Assembly: GCF_921293095.1 (NCBI RefSeq)
Contig: NW_025791658.1
Location: 5,394,001 to 5,458,000 of the forward strand
Direction: 5' to 3'
From: Ischnura elegans
Lineage: Eukaryota; Arthropoda; Insecta; Odonata; Coenagrionidae
DNA: 64,000 nucleotides
Under the pieces are notes generated by a model. That model was not told the origin of the DNA, did not search any database, and worked only from the letters and a program-made list of their open reading frames with translations. The first letter of the stretch is position 1. The number at the start of each line of letters is the position of its first letter. Of this stretch, positions 45,877 to 56,379 are shown piece by piece. A program made the translations under genes and the position numbers.

Positions 45877-47085
45877 CAGTGGCGTAGCCAGGGGAGGACC
45901 TGTGGGGTCCGGACCCCCCCCCCCCCCCCCAAAATATAAAAACACAATTGTTTTCCTTCGTAAAAGAAAACAAAATATTGAAAATCATGAATTTATGAAA
46001 AATTTCTTTAAAAAATTAAGTTTTTTCGATTATGAAATGCGTTAAAATTGGTTAAAAATTCATTACGTAGTACAGGCAGACCCTGACTTTCACACACAAT
46101 GCGATCCGGAAAACTTGTACGAAAGTCAAACCACTGACTTCCATACTACATAATTAGGGGTTACGTTCCAAAAGAGCGGAATATACATACTAAAACCTTT
46201 TATTTCACGGATTTTATTTCAATTCACTAAATTTTAATAATATGTTAATAAAATTCCTCGAATCATCTAATTCCTTTCGAAAATACGCAGAAAATGCAAA
46301 TAAAAGTTAAAAAAAAACAAGAACTCCGTTGGCTATCGAGTGAAACTTCCTCTTGGCGTTTAAGTTGACGTTCCACTTATTACGTCCACTATAAATAAAA
46401 AGACATATCAAGAATCATAACAAAATGTAGTTGTTGAACCCGCACTCTGGATACCTTTTAATTTTTACACCAAAATTCGACATTCGGCAGGTGACATTCG
46501 TGATTGCGTATATTTCGCATGTTATTCAAAAAAGACAAAAGACAAACGGAATTCGGGTGATATTTCGTGCAATATCGTTGCTGAAGGTGTACATGAATTA
46601 AACAGCACTCAAACGAAAAAAACACAATTAGAAAGAAGATCTTACTAGTTTTATTGAAAGCTATTTGATGATGTCTAGTCAACTTTTTTGAAAAATCTCT
46701 CCAATGAAGGCTTTCTTCTTCTCTTGATGAAGGGGGCAGTATAGCAGGCAGTCTCTCTCCTAAATAAATTACCTAGATTGGAGTCAACTACCAACAATTC
46801 CCTTCAATGTATACGTTCGTATTGTTCGCATATACTGCCATTTGAAACAATTGAATGTTTGGATGCGCTGTAAACATCGTGGGAATTTAAAAAAATTACA
46901 GACCAACGTCCAAAAGTCCGACTTTAGCGTATGGAAGTCAAATAAAAGGTGTCAATTTTGAACGTATGAAAGTGCAAATTGTACGAAAGTCGAGGACCGC
47001 CTGTACCTAGATTTTCGAAAATTTTCCCCCTCAGTTTTGGACCCCCCCCCTGAACTAACTAAATTAATTCCTGGCTACGCCACTG
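45877..47085 (+). mobile_element. hAT-like MITE with exact 8-bp duplication, hosting a pogo element
   Basis: The ends CAGTGGCGTAGCCAGG and (right end) CCTGGCTACGCCACTG are perfect inverted repeats. GATTCTAC is at 45869-45876 and again at 47086-47093. An 8-bp duplication with CAG-type ends fits hAT. C- and G-runs lie subterminally. A pogo-like element occupies 46073-47003, so the hAT-like element was originally about 280 bp. Confidence 0.9.
46073..47003. mobile_element. 931-bp pogo/Tigger-like element
   Basis: Ends CAGGCAGACCCTGACTTTC and (inverted) CAGGCGGTCCTCGACTTTCG, flanked by TA at 46071-46072 and 47004-47005. The internal TTGTACGAAAGTC repeats are typical of this family. Related fragments are at 50855-51215, 63700 and 63868. 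There is no intact transposase. Confidence 0.85.
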
Positions 47086-47093
47086 GATTCTAC

Positions 47094-47765
47094 CCGTATT
47101 CCTACTGCTCCGTAAAATACCTGTTTTCGATAACGACGTACTCGTGGCTCCCAGGTGACAGATTCAAAGAAGTGGTTCGCAAGAATGCTTCAAAACCACC
47201 GCACGACGATACGAAACTACAATGTGAGGTACCACGTCGCATCTTGCACAAGTTGTCCTGGATGCAACTGCTACAGGACACGGATCGGTGTGCTTTTGTG
47301 TGCATTTTATTTTTTTATAACGATCGGGGAAAATATCAAACGACTCTGAACTCTTGCACCCACAATTTGCAACACAGGCTAACTGCAAACGAACAGTTAA
47401 CACGTTGCATACCGTGGTTTTTAAATTCCTAGGAACGCCGATTCTGGGTGGAGGTGTTGACATTGGAAATATGTGCCTATTAGGGCGTAATGCCTTTGGT
47501 TTAAACATGGTTAAAAAGCTTATATGTTTAGAATATAACTTTACCCAATCAAACATTATGATGCATCAATTCATTATGAATAACGAACAACAACTGAAAA
47601 CGTACAAACGAATACGTATTGTACGCTTTAAAATTGTTTACGTTGACGCACCTATATGACGAGAATCTTCGTCATCCGTCCGGGATGTTCGGGAAAAAAA
47701 TGACGAGAATTCTTGCCATCCGTACGCAACGTGTTAAGAGTATGCTATAGTTAATACATTCTTAC
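47094..47765. other. No gene; dispersed repeat segment
   Basis: Bases about 47180-47300 (AATGCTTCAAAACCACCGCA, GGATGCAACTGCTAC) are similar to the reverse complement of 49780-49965, so this is another dispersed repeat. The overlapping frames on both strands have no recognised domain. Confidence 0.45.
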
Positions 47766-47829
47766 CTTGATCCATAGGTGACTGGTCTCCTATGCCATGT
47801 TCTCTGTTGCCACTTGCTTGCACACGGGC
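47766..47829 (-). CDS. Internal 64-bp exon of the zinc-finger gene
   Basis: Bounded by acceptor TTGTTTCTAG (ending 47830) and donor GTAAG (47765-47761). It encodes ARVQASGNREHGIGDQSPMD plus Q and one extra base G. It starts in phase 0, matching the phase-0 end of exon 52247-52375, and ends with one base. That completes the first codon (G+AT) of either terminal exon, 37904-39171 or 19763-21111. The segment is a polar linker with no domain. The exon is inferred from splice signals and phase agreement, without transcript evidence. Confidence 0.75.
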
Positions 47830-47882
47830 CTAGAAACAACAAAAATTTCTCACATTAATCCAGGAACATTATTTATGACAGA

Positions 47883-48385
47883 AGGGTAGTTTCCTTCATC
47901 AAAGAAAAGGAAAGGCATAGATTGCGATTTGTAACCCACCATTAGTGCATTCTTAGTATACAAATTATTTGGTTTTAGAAATCCCAGTTTTGACGAATGG
48001 CAATGGTCATTTTTTATCCTCATTTGAAAAAAGCCAGATTGGCGCCCATGCGATGCCATTCCACGTGATGTCACAGGGACCAAGTTTCTATACGAGTAGA
48101 TAGGAGTTTTACATCGTCTGAGATTACAAATGCATGCATGAGGCACAGAGCTCAGGGAAACATGTCTTAATAATCACCTATTAAAACTGGCTAATGTCGG
48201 AAAGTTTCCTTCGTTTGATAAGTTATTAATAATCCTTATTTAAGCCAAGCGCTACCTGCCAGCGGGGTAATCTTCTACCTGCTAGCAGCCTGCATCACAG
48301 CGGCGCACAATATCCTCGCACCAAGGTGGCCTCACATCTCTTAAAAATCACCTATTAAAATTGCCTATGGTCGGAAAGTTAATTA
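47883..48385 (+). mobile_element. Family A MITE, 3' truncated and rearranged
   Basis: AGGGTAGTTTCC onward matches the family to CCAAGGTGGCCTCACA. A short internal segment (AATCACCTATTAAAATTGCC) then repeats before the homology ends near 48385. Confidence 0.8.
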
Positions 48386-48689
48386 GGTAGTGTTAATTAG
48401 GTGTCAGGTGTCAGATCTTCAGATATTTTCGGCTCCAAATGCATTTCTAAATGACTGCTATAAAACAAAGCAATCATTCAAGTTTCTTCTTGGAACATTT
48501 GAACAAAGGAATACTATTTAGATTTTCATGCACATTTGAAGATTTTAACTCATTAAAAATCATCTTTACTAGCTCGTAATTTTTTTTATAATTACTCGCA
48601 GGGTATAGTATTTGAAGAATGCGACTGGTCGCTGAGTTAACTAGGGAATAAGGTAACTAGCTGAGATAAGGGAATGGTAAGATGGAGAG

Positions 48690-48880
48690 AAACCCAGCCT
48701 CGGCGTCAGCATGCTTTCCGCAAAAAGATTAAGGGGACCACGGCTTCACGTCCCATCTAACAGACTCAGTGTTTAGCTTCACTTGTCCTCCACTCAACAC
48801 TCAAGCTGGGATCGGGCAATCTCTCAAGATTCTCCGCCACAATGTGAACCTGAGTCCACGCACTACGCACGCAGAGTGTG
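48690..48880 (-). mobile_element. Degraded copy of SINE family S1
   Basis: AAGGGGACCACGGCTTCACG, TCCCATCTAACAGACTCAGTG and the region to GTGAACCTGAGTCC parallel the SINE at 40392-40532 (AAGGGGACAAGGATTAACG, ATTTGAACCCAGG). The tRNA-like boxes are eroded. Confidence 0.55.
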
Positions 48881-48958
48881 GAGAGCAGTCACGGCTTTTC
48901 ACATAGAATATCAGTTGTGTTGGCAGCTTGCCAAGAACATAAAGCTGGCAAGGGCAAA

Positions 48959-49355
48959 AGGGTGGTTTCCTATTATTTTTTAATTGGCTCTTGGCTTAAA
49001 TAAGGATTATTAATAACTTATCAAACGAAGGAAACTTTCCGACATTAGCCAGTTTTAATAGGTGATTATTAAGAGACGTTTCCCTGAGCTCTGTGACTCA
49101 TGCATGCATTGGTAATCTCAGACCATGTAAAACTCCTATCTAATCGTATGGAAACTAGATCCCTGTGACGTCAGGTGGAGTGGCATCGCATGGGCGCCAA
49201 TCTGGACTTTTTCAAATGAGGTTAAAATTGACCCTTGCCATTCGTCTGAACCGGTATTTCTAAAACCAAATAATTTGTATATTATGAATACACTAATGGT
49301 GGGTAACGAATCGCAATCAATGCCTTTTGTTTTCTTTCGTGAAGGAAACTACCCT
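48959..49355 (-). mobile_element. Family A MITE with internal deletion, reverse orientation
   Basis: AGGGTGGTTTCCTATTATTT jumps after TTTTTAATTGGCT directly to TTGGCTTAAATAAGGATTAT, removing about 250 bp. The remainder follows the family to GGAAACTACCCT at 49355. Confidence 0.85.
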
Positions 49356-50500
49356 GTTCAAGCAAATGTTGTACATCAGGTTATAAAAAATGGAAGAAAA
49401 ATGCCCGTAGAAGAACTTGAACGTAGCGCAATGATTATAACGTAGCGCAATGATTATAACGTACCGCAGTGTATATCCACCTAAATGCGGTTGTTTATTC
49501 GTAGGCTTCCATTAACATCAATGGAAACTAATCCCTACACATATCACGGACCATCCGCGTCCTAGTGCAAAGAGACTCACACAGATTCACCACTCTAACT
49601 AAAGTATAAAATTCACTGTTTTTTCCAGGTTTTCACGGTCTAAATTGCATCAAATTCACGGTCTGTAAAAATAATAATACATTGTTTGTTTTACGTAAAT
49701 TATGAACATCAGGATATACCAGGTTTATTATATTCCGTTAGAATCCCCTTCATAAAACGGAAGCGATCACGTGCTAGCTGCATTCACGGGAGCACCGTGT
49801 TCTCATTTTCCAAGCCTCGCAGATCGTGACCACGCTTCGTGAACACGGATACATGTCCCACAGCAGTTGCAACCCGGGCAACTGGTGCGAGACGCTACTA
49901 CGTGGCATGGTGCCTGACAGTGTAGTTTCCGACGTCGAGCAGTGGTTTTGAAGCATTTGTACAAACTACTTTTCTGTAACCATGATTACACAGCCATGGA
50001 TGTGTGGTTTTCGAAACCAGTCCTTACAAGGAGCATTAATAATACAAGTACAGCCATGTTATCGCCGCTAAACAGACTGCTAACTGGCAAAAAAATCTAA
50101 AAATGAGTCCAGGCAGCACTCTAAAATAACAGAATACCTGCATGGATAATAATATGTTGTTTGTTTCAGGTAATTTATGAACATTGCAAGACATTTAAGT
50201 GAAAGTTTGGGTTATCCTTGTTTTCCGCTTATTCGTGCTGTCTGTCCCCATCATTAGCCCGGATAATAGGGAGTGTGCTGTATGCAATATCTGTGCATGT
50301 AAGAGCAAGAACATAAAGAAGGAGCACAATGTTCCTCCTAAGGAAGAAGCATCCGGAGAGACCAGTGGATGAAACGAATGTGTTAAATGAAACATAACTT
50401 TCCTCTTCTCTAAATAAAGGAGCCTATATCAGGCAGTGTTTCTCTAATTCGTTCGTATTTCGTGGATTTTCTTCTTGCATATTTTGGATCTGGATCATCT
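49356..50500. other. No gene; dispersed repeats
   Basis: Short tandem copies of AACGTAGCGCAATGATTAT sit near 49430. The block 49498-49570 (GTAGGCTTCCATTAACATCA, ACTAATCCCTACACATATCA) is an uninterrupted relative of 51510-51549 plus 52186-52225. The block 49618-49660 (CCAGGTTTTCACGGTCTAAA) recurs at 55945 and, diverged, near 57205. The block 49780-49965 is inverted relative to 47180-47300. Confidence 0.5.
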
Positions 50501-50528
50501 TGCATAATTTCAGAGCAATGCGAAGAAA

Positions 50529-50760
50529 TGTGACAACGTCACAAAACGGAGTTTCATTTTTGTCAGTCAGTGACGACGGCTTTGAAGTTTAAAATCTCCG
50601 GTTCTACTGGGGTCACAGGGTGGTACTACAGCCAGTGTATGCTTTCACTAACTTGTTTTTGGTGGAATCCTCCAGAAAGTTCCTAAATTGATTTATATTA
50701 AGTCAAAGGGGAAATATATGGACAAAAACTGGGTGTAACGGTCAGTCAGTGACGCGTAGA
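50529..50760. repeat. Second copy of the GTCAGTC-GTGAC repeat region
   Basis: GTTTCATTTTTGTCAGTCAG and GGTCAGTCAGTGACG occur near 50549 and 50740. The first block parallels bases 350-400 (CGTTTCATTTTTGTCAGTC). Confidence 0.5.
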
Positions 50761-50854
50761 AACGCTCTTATGAGGCAGTGTTTCTCTAAAAAAAAAACAC
50801 CTTTCTTGAAGTTAATACTTCCCTTGATCACATACCTTCACCTTATCAGAATGT

Positions 50855-51215
50855 TGGGATGAGCTGTAAACATCACGGAAATTTCAAAAAAATTACTTAT
50901 AGACAAACGTTCAAAATTCCGAATATAGCGTAGTCTAGTCAAGTAAAAGGTTTCAATTTGGAGAGTACGAAAGTGCCGAAATACCGGCCTCCGTGGCGGC
51001 GGGGATGAGTTCTCGCCTGCAAAACCGAAGGTCGTGGGTTCGAGTCCCGCCTGGGTAGATAGCCCCTACTCAGGGAATGGTTGTATGTATGTGATAATCC
51101 ATGTTTCATGTTATATCCCCGATGAAAAAGGCCTTAAATGAGCTGTTTTCGGGGCAATGAAAATAAATAAAAGTGTGAATTGCACGAAAGCCGAGGACTG
51201 CCTGCACTGTCAATA
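50855..51215 (+). mobile_element. pogo-like element right-end fragment, split by a SINE
   Basis: GATGAGCTGTAAACATCACG through GAGTACGAAAGTG and, after the SINE, GTGAATTGCACGAAAGCCGA to CTGCCTGCA match 46863-47003 of the pogo-like element. The left part is missing. Confidence 0.75.
50976..51169 (+). mobile_element. tRNA-derived SINE (family S2)
   Basis: The head CGGCCTCCGTGGCGGCGGGG includes an A-box-like TGGCGGCGGGGATGAG, and GGTTCGAGTCC at 51037-51047 is a consensus B box. The body ends in an AAATAAATAA tail. AAAGTG at 50970-50975 and 51170-51175 is a plausible 6-bp target duplication inside the pogo-like fragment. It is the best-preserved SINE head in the window. Confidence 0.85.
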
Positions 51216-51284
51216 TGGTAGTTTCCTTCATCAAAGAAAACGAACTGCATTGATTGCGATTCGTTACCCACCATTAGTGTATTC
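51216..51284 (+). mobile_element. Family A MITE left-end remnant
   Basis: GGTAGTTTCCTTCATCAAAG to CCACCATTAGTGTATTC, then homology stops. A C-run MITE scrap follows at about 51360-51420. Confidence 0.75.
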
Positions 51285-51549
51285 GACAATGGATAATAAT
51301 AACAATGTAATAATGGATAATCGGGGATGTTCTGTACTTGTATTAAAAATCTTGTCTATTTTTTAAGCATCTGAGGGGGTGCGCACATGCCCTCATACCC
51401 CCCCCCCCCCCCAAAATCCACCCATGTGTGTAAGCGTAAACCTCTCTCTGAGGCCAGTACGCTCACGGAAGATTCACGGGACGCAATGGTCATGCGAATG
51501 GCTCCTCTGCGTAAGCTTCCGTTAACATCAACGGAACCTAATCCCTTAA

Positions 51550-52185
51550 CACTAGAACCGCTGAACTTTCCAACCCCACCAAAACCTCGGCATGGAACTT
51601 TTTTGTCCCATTGACAAAATACGTTGATCCTGTCATGTTTAAGCATAATTGACGTTTTTTTTTGTGGTGTGTGTGAACAAAACAAGTGTTTAGGTAATGT
51701 TTTAAACATTTTATGAAGTATAACTAGGAATACAGTAAACTTATTTTGATGTGTTGGTTGCAAGCTCAGACCTGCAGACGAGCCGGGCAGAGGTGACACA
51801 GCCTGCGCTGCGTGAGTAGGCGGCCGGCGCAGTGCACAGATTATTCCCTTCTGCGCTTCTGACTGGCAGAATAACGGTATCTGTGCATCGATCCCCTTCG
51901 TAATAAACTGTTATTATGCTAAATACAAAATAAGTAAACAAAAAAAAACTGAAATTGTATGTTTTCCCCATATGGAACAAAAAAAGTCCCATCCCGCGGT
52001 TCTAGGTAAATCGTCGTTTCTCTCGCAAACCAAACATCGTACAATATTTTCGATAAGACCATTCGAAAGAGCATGAAAAACGAGTAAAGGTTAGTAAATT
52101 TCAAAGGGATCAAACCACTAGTACATGAATGGCAAACATTTGAAAAGGGCGATGGGACAATAAAGTCCTGTCCGCGGTTCTAGTG
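51550..52185. mobile_element. piggyBac-like MITE with TTAA duplication
   Basis: The ends CACTAGAACCGC and (inverted) CACTAGAACCGC lie between TTAA at 51546-51549 and 52186-52189. TTAA duplication is diagnostic of piggyBac-type insertion. The related locus at 49498-49570 lacks the insert (CTAATCCCTACACATATCA), which confirms the boundaries. Subterminal GACTTTTTT/TCCCAT blocks are shared by both ends. There is no transposase. It lies 61 bp from the zinc-finger exon at 52247. Confidence 0.85.
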
Positions 52186-52246
52186 TTAACATATCGCGGA
52201 CCTTCCACATCCATGTGAAACGAGTCTTAAAGTTTGTTTGACTCAC

Positions 52247-52375
52247 CTGGTAGGATGACGTGCTGTTGACATTCGCCTCACTGTCTTCCGGCATCTCTTC
52301 TCTCGAGGGTGAGGACATAAAATGCCTCTTGTACACCTCATCATCCACTTCTCCGTCCTGATTCACAGATAACTC
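52247..52375 (-). CDS. Internal 129-bp exon of the zinc-finger gene
   Basis: Acceptor TTGTCTTTTGCAG ends at 52376 and donor CAG/GTGAGT lies at 52246-52241; both are strong. It encodes 43 residues, acidic and polar, from ELSVNQDGEVDDEVYKRHFM to NSTSSYQ, in phase 0 at both ends. It joins exon 47766-47829 without breaking the frame. No domain is recognised; it is probably part of the disordered linker between an N-terminal domain and the fingers. Exons further upstream were not found in the window and must lie beyond 64000 or be too short to see. Confidence 0.78.
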
Positions 52376-52813
52376 CTGCAAAAGACAACAGTGTGTAAGG
52401 AAGGTCTTTCCACTTATACAGTGAGTCCTCGTTCTACGTCACCCCGTTTAACGTCATTTCGCTATAACGTCACGAAAATTTTGAGATCGTCATTCGTTTA
52501 TCGCACCTTCGCTTCGCGATAACGTCAAGGCCTTTAAATTTCGCGCGAGGAAAAACCGCTAAGCGGCGGGCGTTGCAGGTTGTTCGTTTTGTGGGCAGTA
52601 ATACGGTCAGTCTAAATGAAGTGTAAAACGGTGTGTTTATTGTTAATTGCGACTACGCTTTTAGCAAATTTTCTGCAAAATGAATTCTTAGGTAGGTGCG
52701 GTCATCAAACAACTTTTTTCGAAAGTCAAAGTTCGACATATTACAAAATGTAGCCCGACGTACCAAATGAATAGAGAAAAAATTTTGTTCATGCAGGTTG
52801 ACATCCTACCGTT

Positions 52814-55391
52814 GCACCAGGGCCGTTTATGTTGAGCGTAGGCAACCCGCAACACTTGCCCTCTTTTTACGCTACTTCGGCGATAAATGTCGTGATTTTA
52901 ATGGTTTTTACAGCCGATTCTGCACCAGTCATGTATGAAATAGTCGATGTAAGCAACATAAGTGGTATAATCACGTTTTGTATACAATCACCGGTATTAA
53001 AATGCAAAGAAACGTAAAAAACTTTGAAATTTTCTTAATTAATGGTATATATTTTAATTTGGTGTACTCGTATGGGCATGATCGCACTAATATGACCCTA
53101 CCGTTTATATAGAACAACATTTTTCCCCTCTCCCATCCTAAAGTAAGGATCTCCTCATCTCCCTACTATGAACTGATATAAATACACTGCTCAGGGATGT
53201 AAAAGCCCTGATGCCTTCATCTGGGGAATAGGTCTTCCTTGCCGGCACTATCCTTTGGAAGACTACTCTTCGCACTTCGGCCCTTTCATCATTCACCAAT
53301 GAGGATGTTTTCTGGATGAGCGAAGAACGCTTTGCTCTGGATGAATTTCTCAAGAACTATACTTTTTACGGAATTGTCTTATTCTCTTAAGCACTTCCCA
53401 GATATGTTCTGCTTCCATAATCTTCAATTTTTTCTTTATTGTGAACCACATAGGAATATAGAGTTTCATCATAGTCTCGGTTATTGAATTCAAAGCCACT
53501 TTTGGTCGTCTTGTTTCTATGTAAACACCGATCACTCTGTTGGCCGTCATTCCCCATCTGCTGTTATTCATTTCCCCATTATCGCGATCAGCCAGCTCTT
53601 GTGGGATGTATCCCCTGGAAATACCACGAGCCATGTCCAGAGAATGATTTTGGTATTTGCTGATGAGAGATGAATCTAGTTCAGGATCAGGTAGACCAAG
53701 ATCAATCGTCTGAAATTTCATTAGAGGTAGCTGCGCACAGGTCTTTAGTTGGCGACCAACTGACCCAATGTAGATATTTGGTCCCATCGTTGACCAATCA
53801 AATTTCTCCAATTTAAGTCGAACAATGTTATCCTCGGTTGGTCTCTAAGCTTTTCCATATCCTCTGAAGTCGCAAGCTCTCTGTATTTCTTCCTTTGTCG
53901 TGCAATTTTCTTTCAGTCGACAATCATCGATGCATTTTCAAGTGTGACCTGGCCGACGTCTTCAAACGCTGCAGTCACGAGGGTTGCTGCAAACCGCTTC
54001 CTACGTTGTGCCTTTTCACCAATTGGCAGGTCACAGGCAGCTTCAGGATGTTGCGCGACGATCTATTTGAGGATGGGCGGGAGGATGGTTGTCATTCATT
54101 GTCGAGCACAGGTGGCGAGTCTTCTTGAACTTTAGAGCACTAAGACTTGAGTTTAGAACCATTTCTGGGCAAAGGATGTTGTTTTTCAAATGATTCCTCC
54201 GTTTTTATCACTTTTTTTCTTTGGCAGCCTTCTTCCCACTCTTTTGTGGTTTTCCAATCAATGGTCTCAAACACTAGTTCTCCGGTTGATCTTTGGTCTA
54301 AAAGGAATGATATTTCTTCATTTTTAATACGTCTTCGGCTTCCGAATACACTATTCTAACTTTGGAAGACACATTGAGCAAAATCAAACAATATTTTAAC
54401 ATCTTCCTTAAATTTTTTCAAGTCTTGATGGACAACAGATGAATTTTTCTTCTTAAATCTCTTCATAATGTTTTTACATTTCGTGTGGTAACTCAAAACT
54501 GCCATGAGGATGCCGCGGTTCGACATTACAGGTCCAGACGCGTCATTCTACACTTGGTCCACTCTGTCGGCGACAACATGGGCAATCTCCTGGACCGATT
54601 GATCAAATTATCATCTTTCTTGCATCTTTTCCATCTTCACCCACCAGTAATACTTCATAATATCTTCATATGTGGGAAGATATCTCCCAAACATCTGTCG
54701 AGGAGCGCCAAAGAGATGACTCTCAACTGAAGAGCGTGTCAATACATTCATTGTTTATTTTAGTTGCTTCTCCATTTAAAAAATCACTTCGGCACGAAAT
54801 CCTTTCTTCACCAAACCTTGCGAAAGGCCATCCGCATGTACAAGACAATTCACCCTTAGCGTACAGGGAATATATAATATATATATAGTAAGGGAGAATA
54901 GAGGGAAAATGGAGAAAGAGGAGAGGATACTGGCAATTGTTACTTTCTTTTAATTTGTATTTACATGGTCTTTACCTCCTTCCAATCTGTTTACTTACCA
55001 TTTCTCTCCACCAATTTTGGATACAAAAAAGATTGCATCTTAACTGGTACGTCATAAGACTTGAAGGGTGGGTGGGTATGGGAGAAGCTCGAGTTGGAGC
55101 CACCTCCACATGATGAGTTCTGGGTCTCCCTGAGAGCCAGAATGGCACCTGTTCTCATGGTGGGCGAAGAAGAACTGCAAAATTTGGAACACGGAGCCAT
55201 TTTCGTAGACGATGTAGCCTGAGCAGTGCATTGACAATAGTTGGTAGGGAGATAAGGAGATCCTTACTTTAGGATTGGAGAGGGGAAAAATGTTGTTCTA
55301 TATAAACGGTAGGGTCATATTAGTGCCATCGCCCATACGAGTACACCAAATTAAAATATATATTACGCTCAACATAAACGGCCCTGGTGCA
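52814..55391 (-). mobile_element. DNA transposon of unassigned type with ~145-bp inverted ends
   Basis: Outer inverted repeats TGCACCAGGGCCGTTTATGT at 52813-52840 and 55364-55391 are followed by an inner inverted block (about 53046-53165 and 55245-55363: TTTTAATTTGGTGTACTCGT, GACCCTACCGTTTATATAGA). On the left, 205 bp separate outer and inner blocks, so one end has an insertion or the other a deletion. The possible duplication is the palindromic GTGCAC. Ends of CAGGGCCG type could indicate hAT, but the coding remnant was not recognised as hAT. Confidence 0.7.
53138..54150 (-). pseudogene. Degraded transposon gene, family not identified
   Basis: On the minus strand, frames read in order: LENASMIVD, KIARQRKKYRELATSEDMEK, then (53811-53350) KFDWSTMGPNIYIGSVGRQL, DLGLPDPELDSSLISKYQNH, GEMNNSRWGMTANRVIGVYI and IPMWFTIKKK, then (53353-53138) RAKRSSLIQKTSSLVNDERA and RRVVFQRIVPARK. 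The pieces suggest one protein of more than 330 residues broken by frameshifts and stops. The gene lies between the inverted repeats of the host transposon. Similar uncharacterised proteins occur in arthropod genomes as I recall them, but I cannot name the family. Fragments further upstream (to 55237) show a possible donor AAATG/GTAAGT near 55000. Confidence 0.5.
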
Positions 55392-55556
55392 CATATGATA
55401 CGATAAAATTTTTTCACGTAGGAATTGTGAGGTCTAGGAGCCGATATTCACTTTTAACACTGTTTCTTATGGGATATTATGTTTCGATTAGCATCATTTC
55501 GTTTATCGTCACATTTTTCAGGAACCGTAAGTGACGTTAAACGAGGACTCACTGTA

Positions 55557-56375
55557 CATACAGGGTCATTCCATTCCAAATCAACCAGGCCCTGACACCC
55601 AGCGTCTCGGATTTTCATGAAACTTGCCATGGTCATACATTCTGGTATGATTAGAGATTGTGTTCAATTCTAGCATCTCACAGTCAATTGTTTATGAAAT
55701 ATGAGCAGTTGAAATTTGGGCGTGACCGCTAAAGTGCCGCAACGTGCAATGCATGGTGATTTTCATTTTCATCCATAACTCCATTCCTGTGAGATGAAAA
55801 GGCATGATTTTTTCTCTAGAGCTAAGTAGTCCACAAAATTAACAGTACAATCACATGACTACTTGTGTGTTTCCCACTCTCTACTAGCCAGTAGCATACA
55901 CTATCAGGGTTCTCACTCTTAACTAAATTATTAAATTCACGGTTTTCTCCAGGTTTTCACGGTCTAAATGTCATCAAATTCACAGCTTGAAGATAAGGCA
56001 TTTTAGGCAGAAATATTGATCACTTAACAATCATCGGCCGCATGTTAACTACAAAAGTAACAAACGCAGCAAATGCCTTGAATGCAAACACAGCAATGAA
56101 AGTGCTATCTCTTATGACGTCACCTATCGTTAGAAAAATTCATGTCTGGCTAAAAGGGTGTGAGTGGGAAAATGAACAGAGCAGGGAAGTGAAGAAGTGC
56201 CTGATTTTTTGCCTGCGTTAATGTCTTTCAATCGCAGGTTTAAGGACAATGTGCTGTCAAGGCACACACGGACCAATTAATAATTGCGCCTCGAATACAC
56301 GTCTGCAGATAAATGCGTGGACAGTGCCTGCACGTGACTCCGCCTTGAAACATTATCGAAACATCGATTTTTCTT
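55557..56375. other. No gene; dispersed repeat segments
   Basis: The block 55932-55990 (CCAGGTTTTCACGGTCTAAA) repeats 49630. The block 56225-56375 is the left half of the repeat also found uninterrupted at 44000-44240. Otherwise no feature was recognised. Confidence 0.5.
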
Positions 56376-56379
56376 TTAA

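Larger units (their letters stand above)
52419..55554. mobile_element. Tigger/pogo-like element hosting another transposon
   Basis: Ends CAGTGAGTCCTCGTTCTACG and (inverted) CAGTGAGTCCTCGTTTAACG are flanked by TA at 52417-52418 and 55555-55556. The same TIR family bounds 30656-31659. Most of its length is the nested transposon at 52814-55391; the flanking arms are non-coding. Confidence 0.85.

Noticed and set aside
47037..47432. 131-codon plus-strand ORF
   Set aside because: It starts inside the hAT-like MITE and runs into a dispersed non-coding repeat; no domain.
50976..51060. Functional tRNA gene
   Set aside because: A and B boxes are present but the cloverleaf does not close and a SINE body with an A-rich tail follows.
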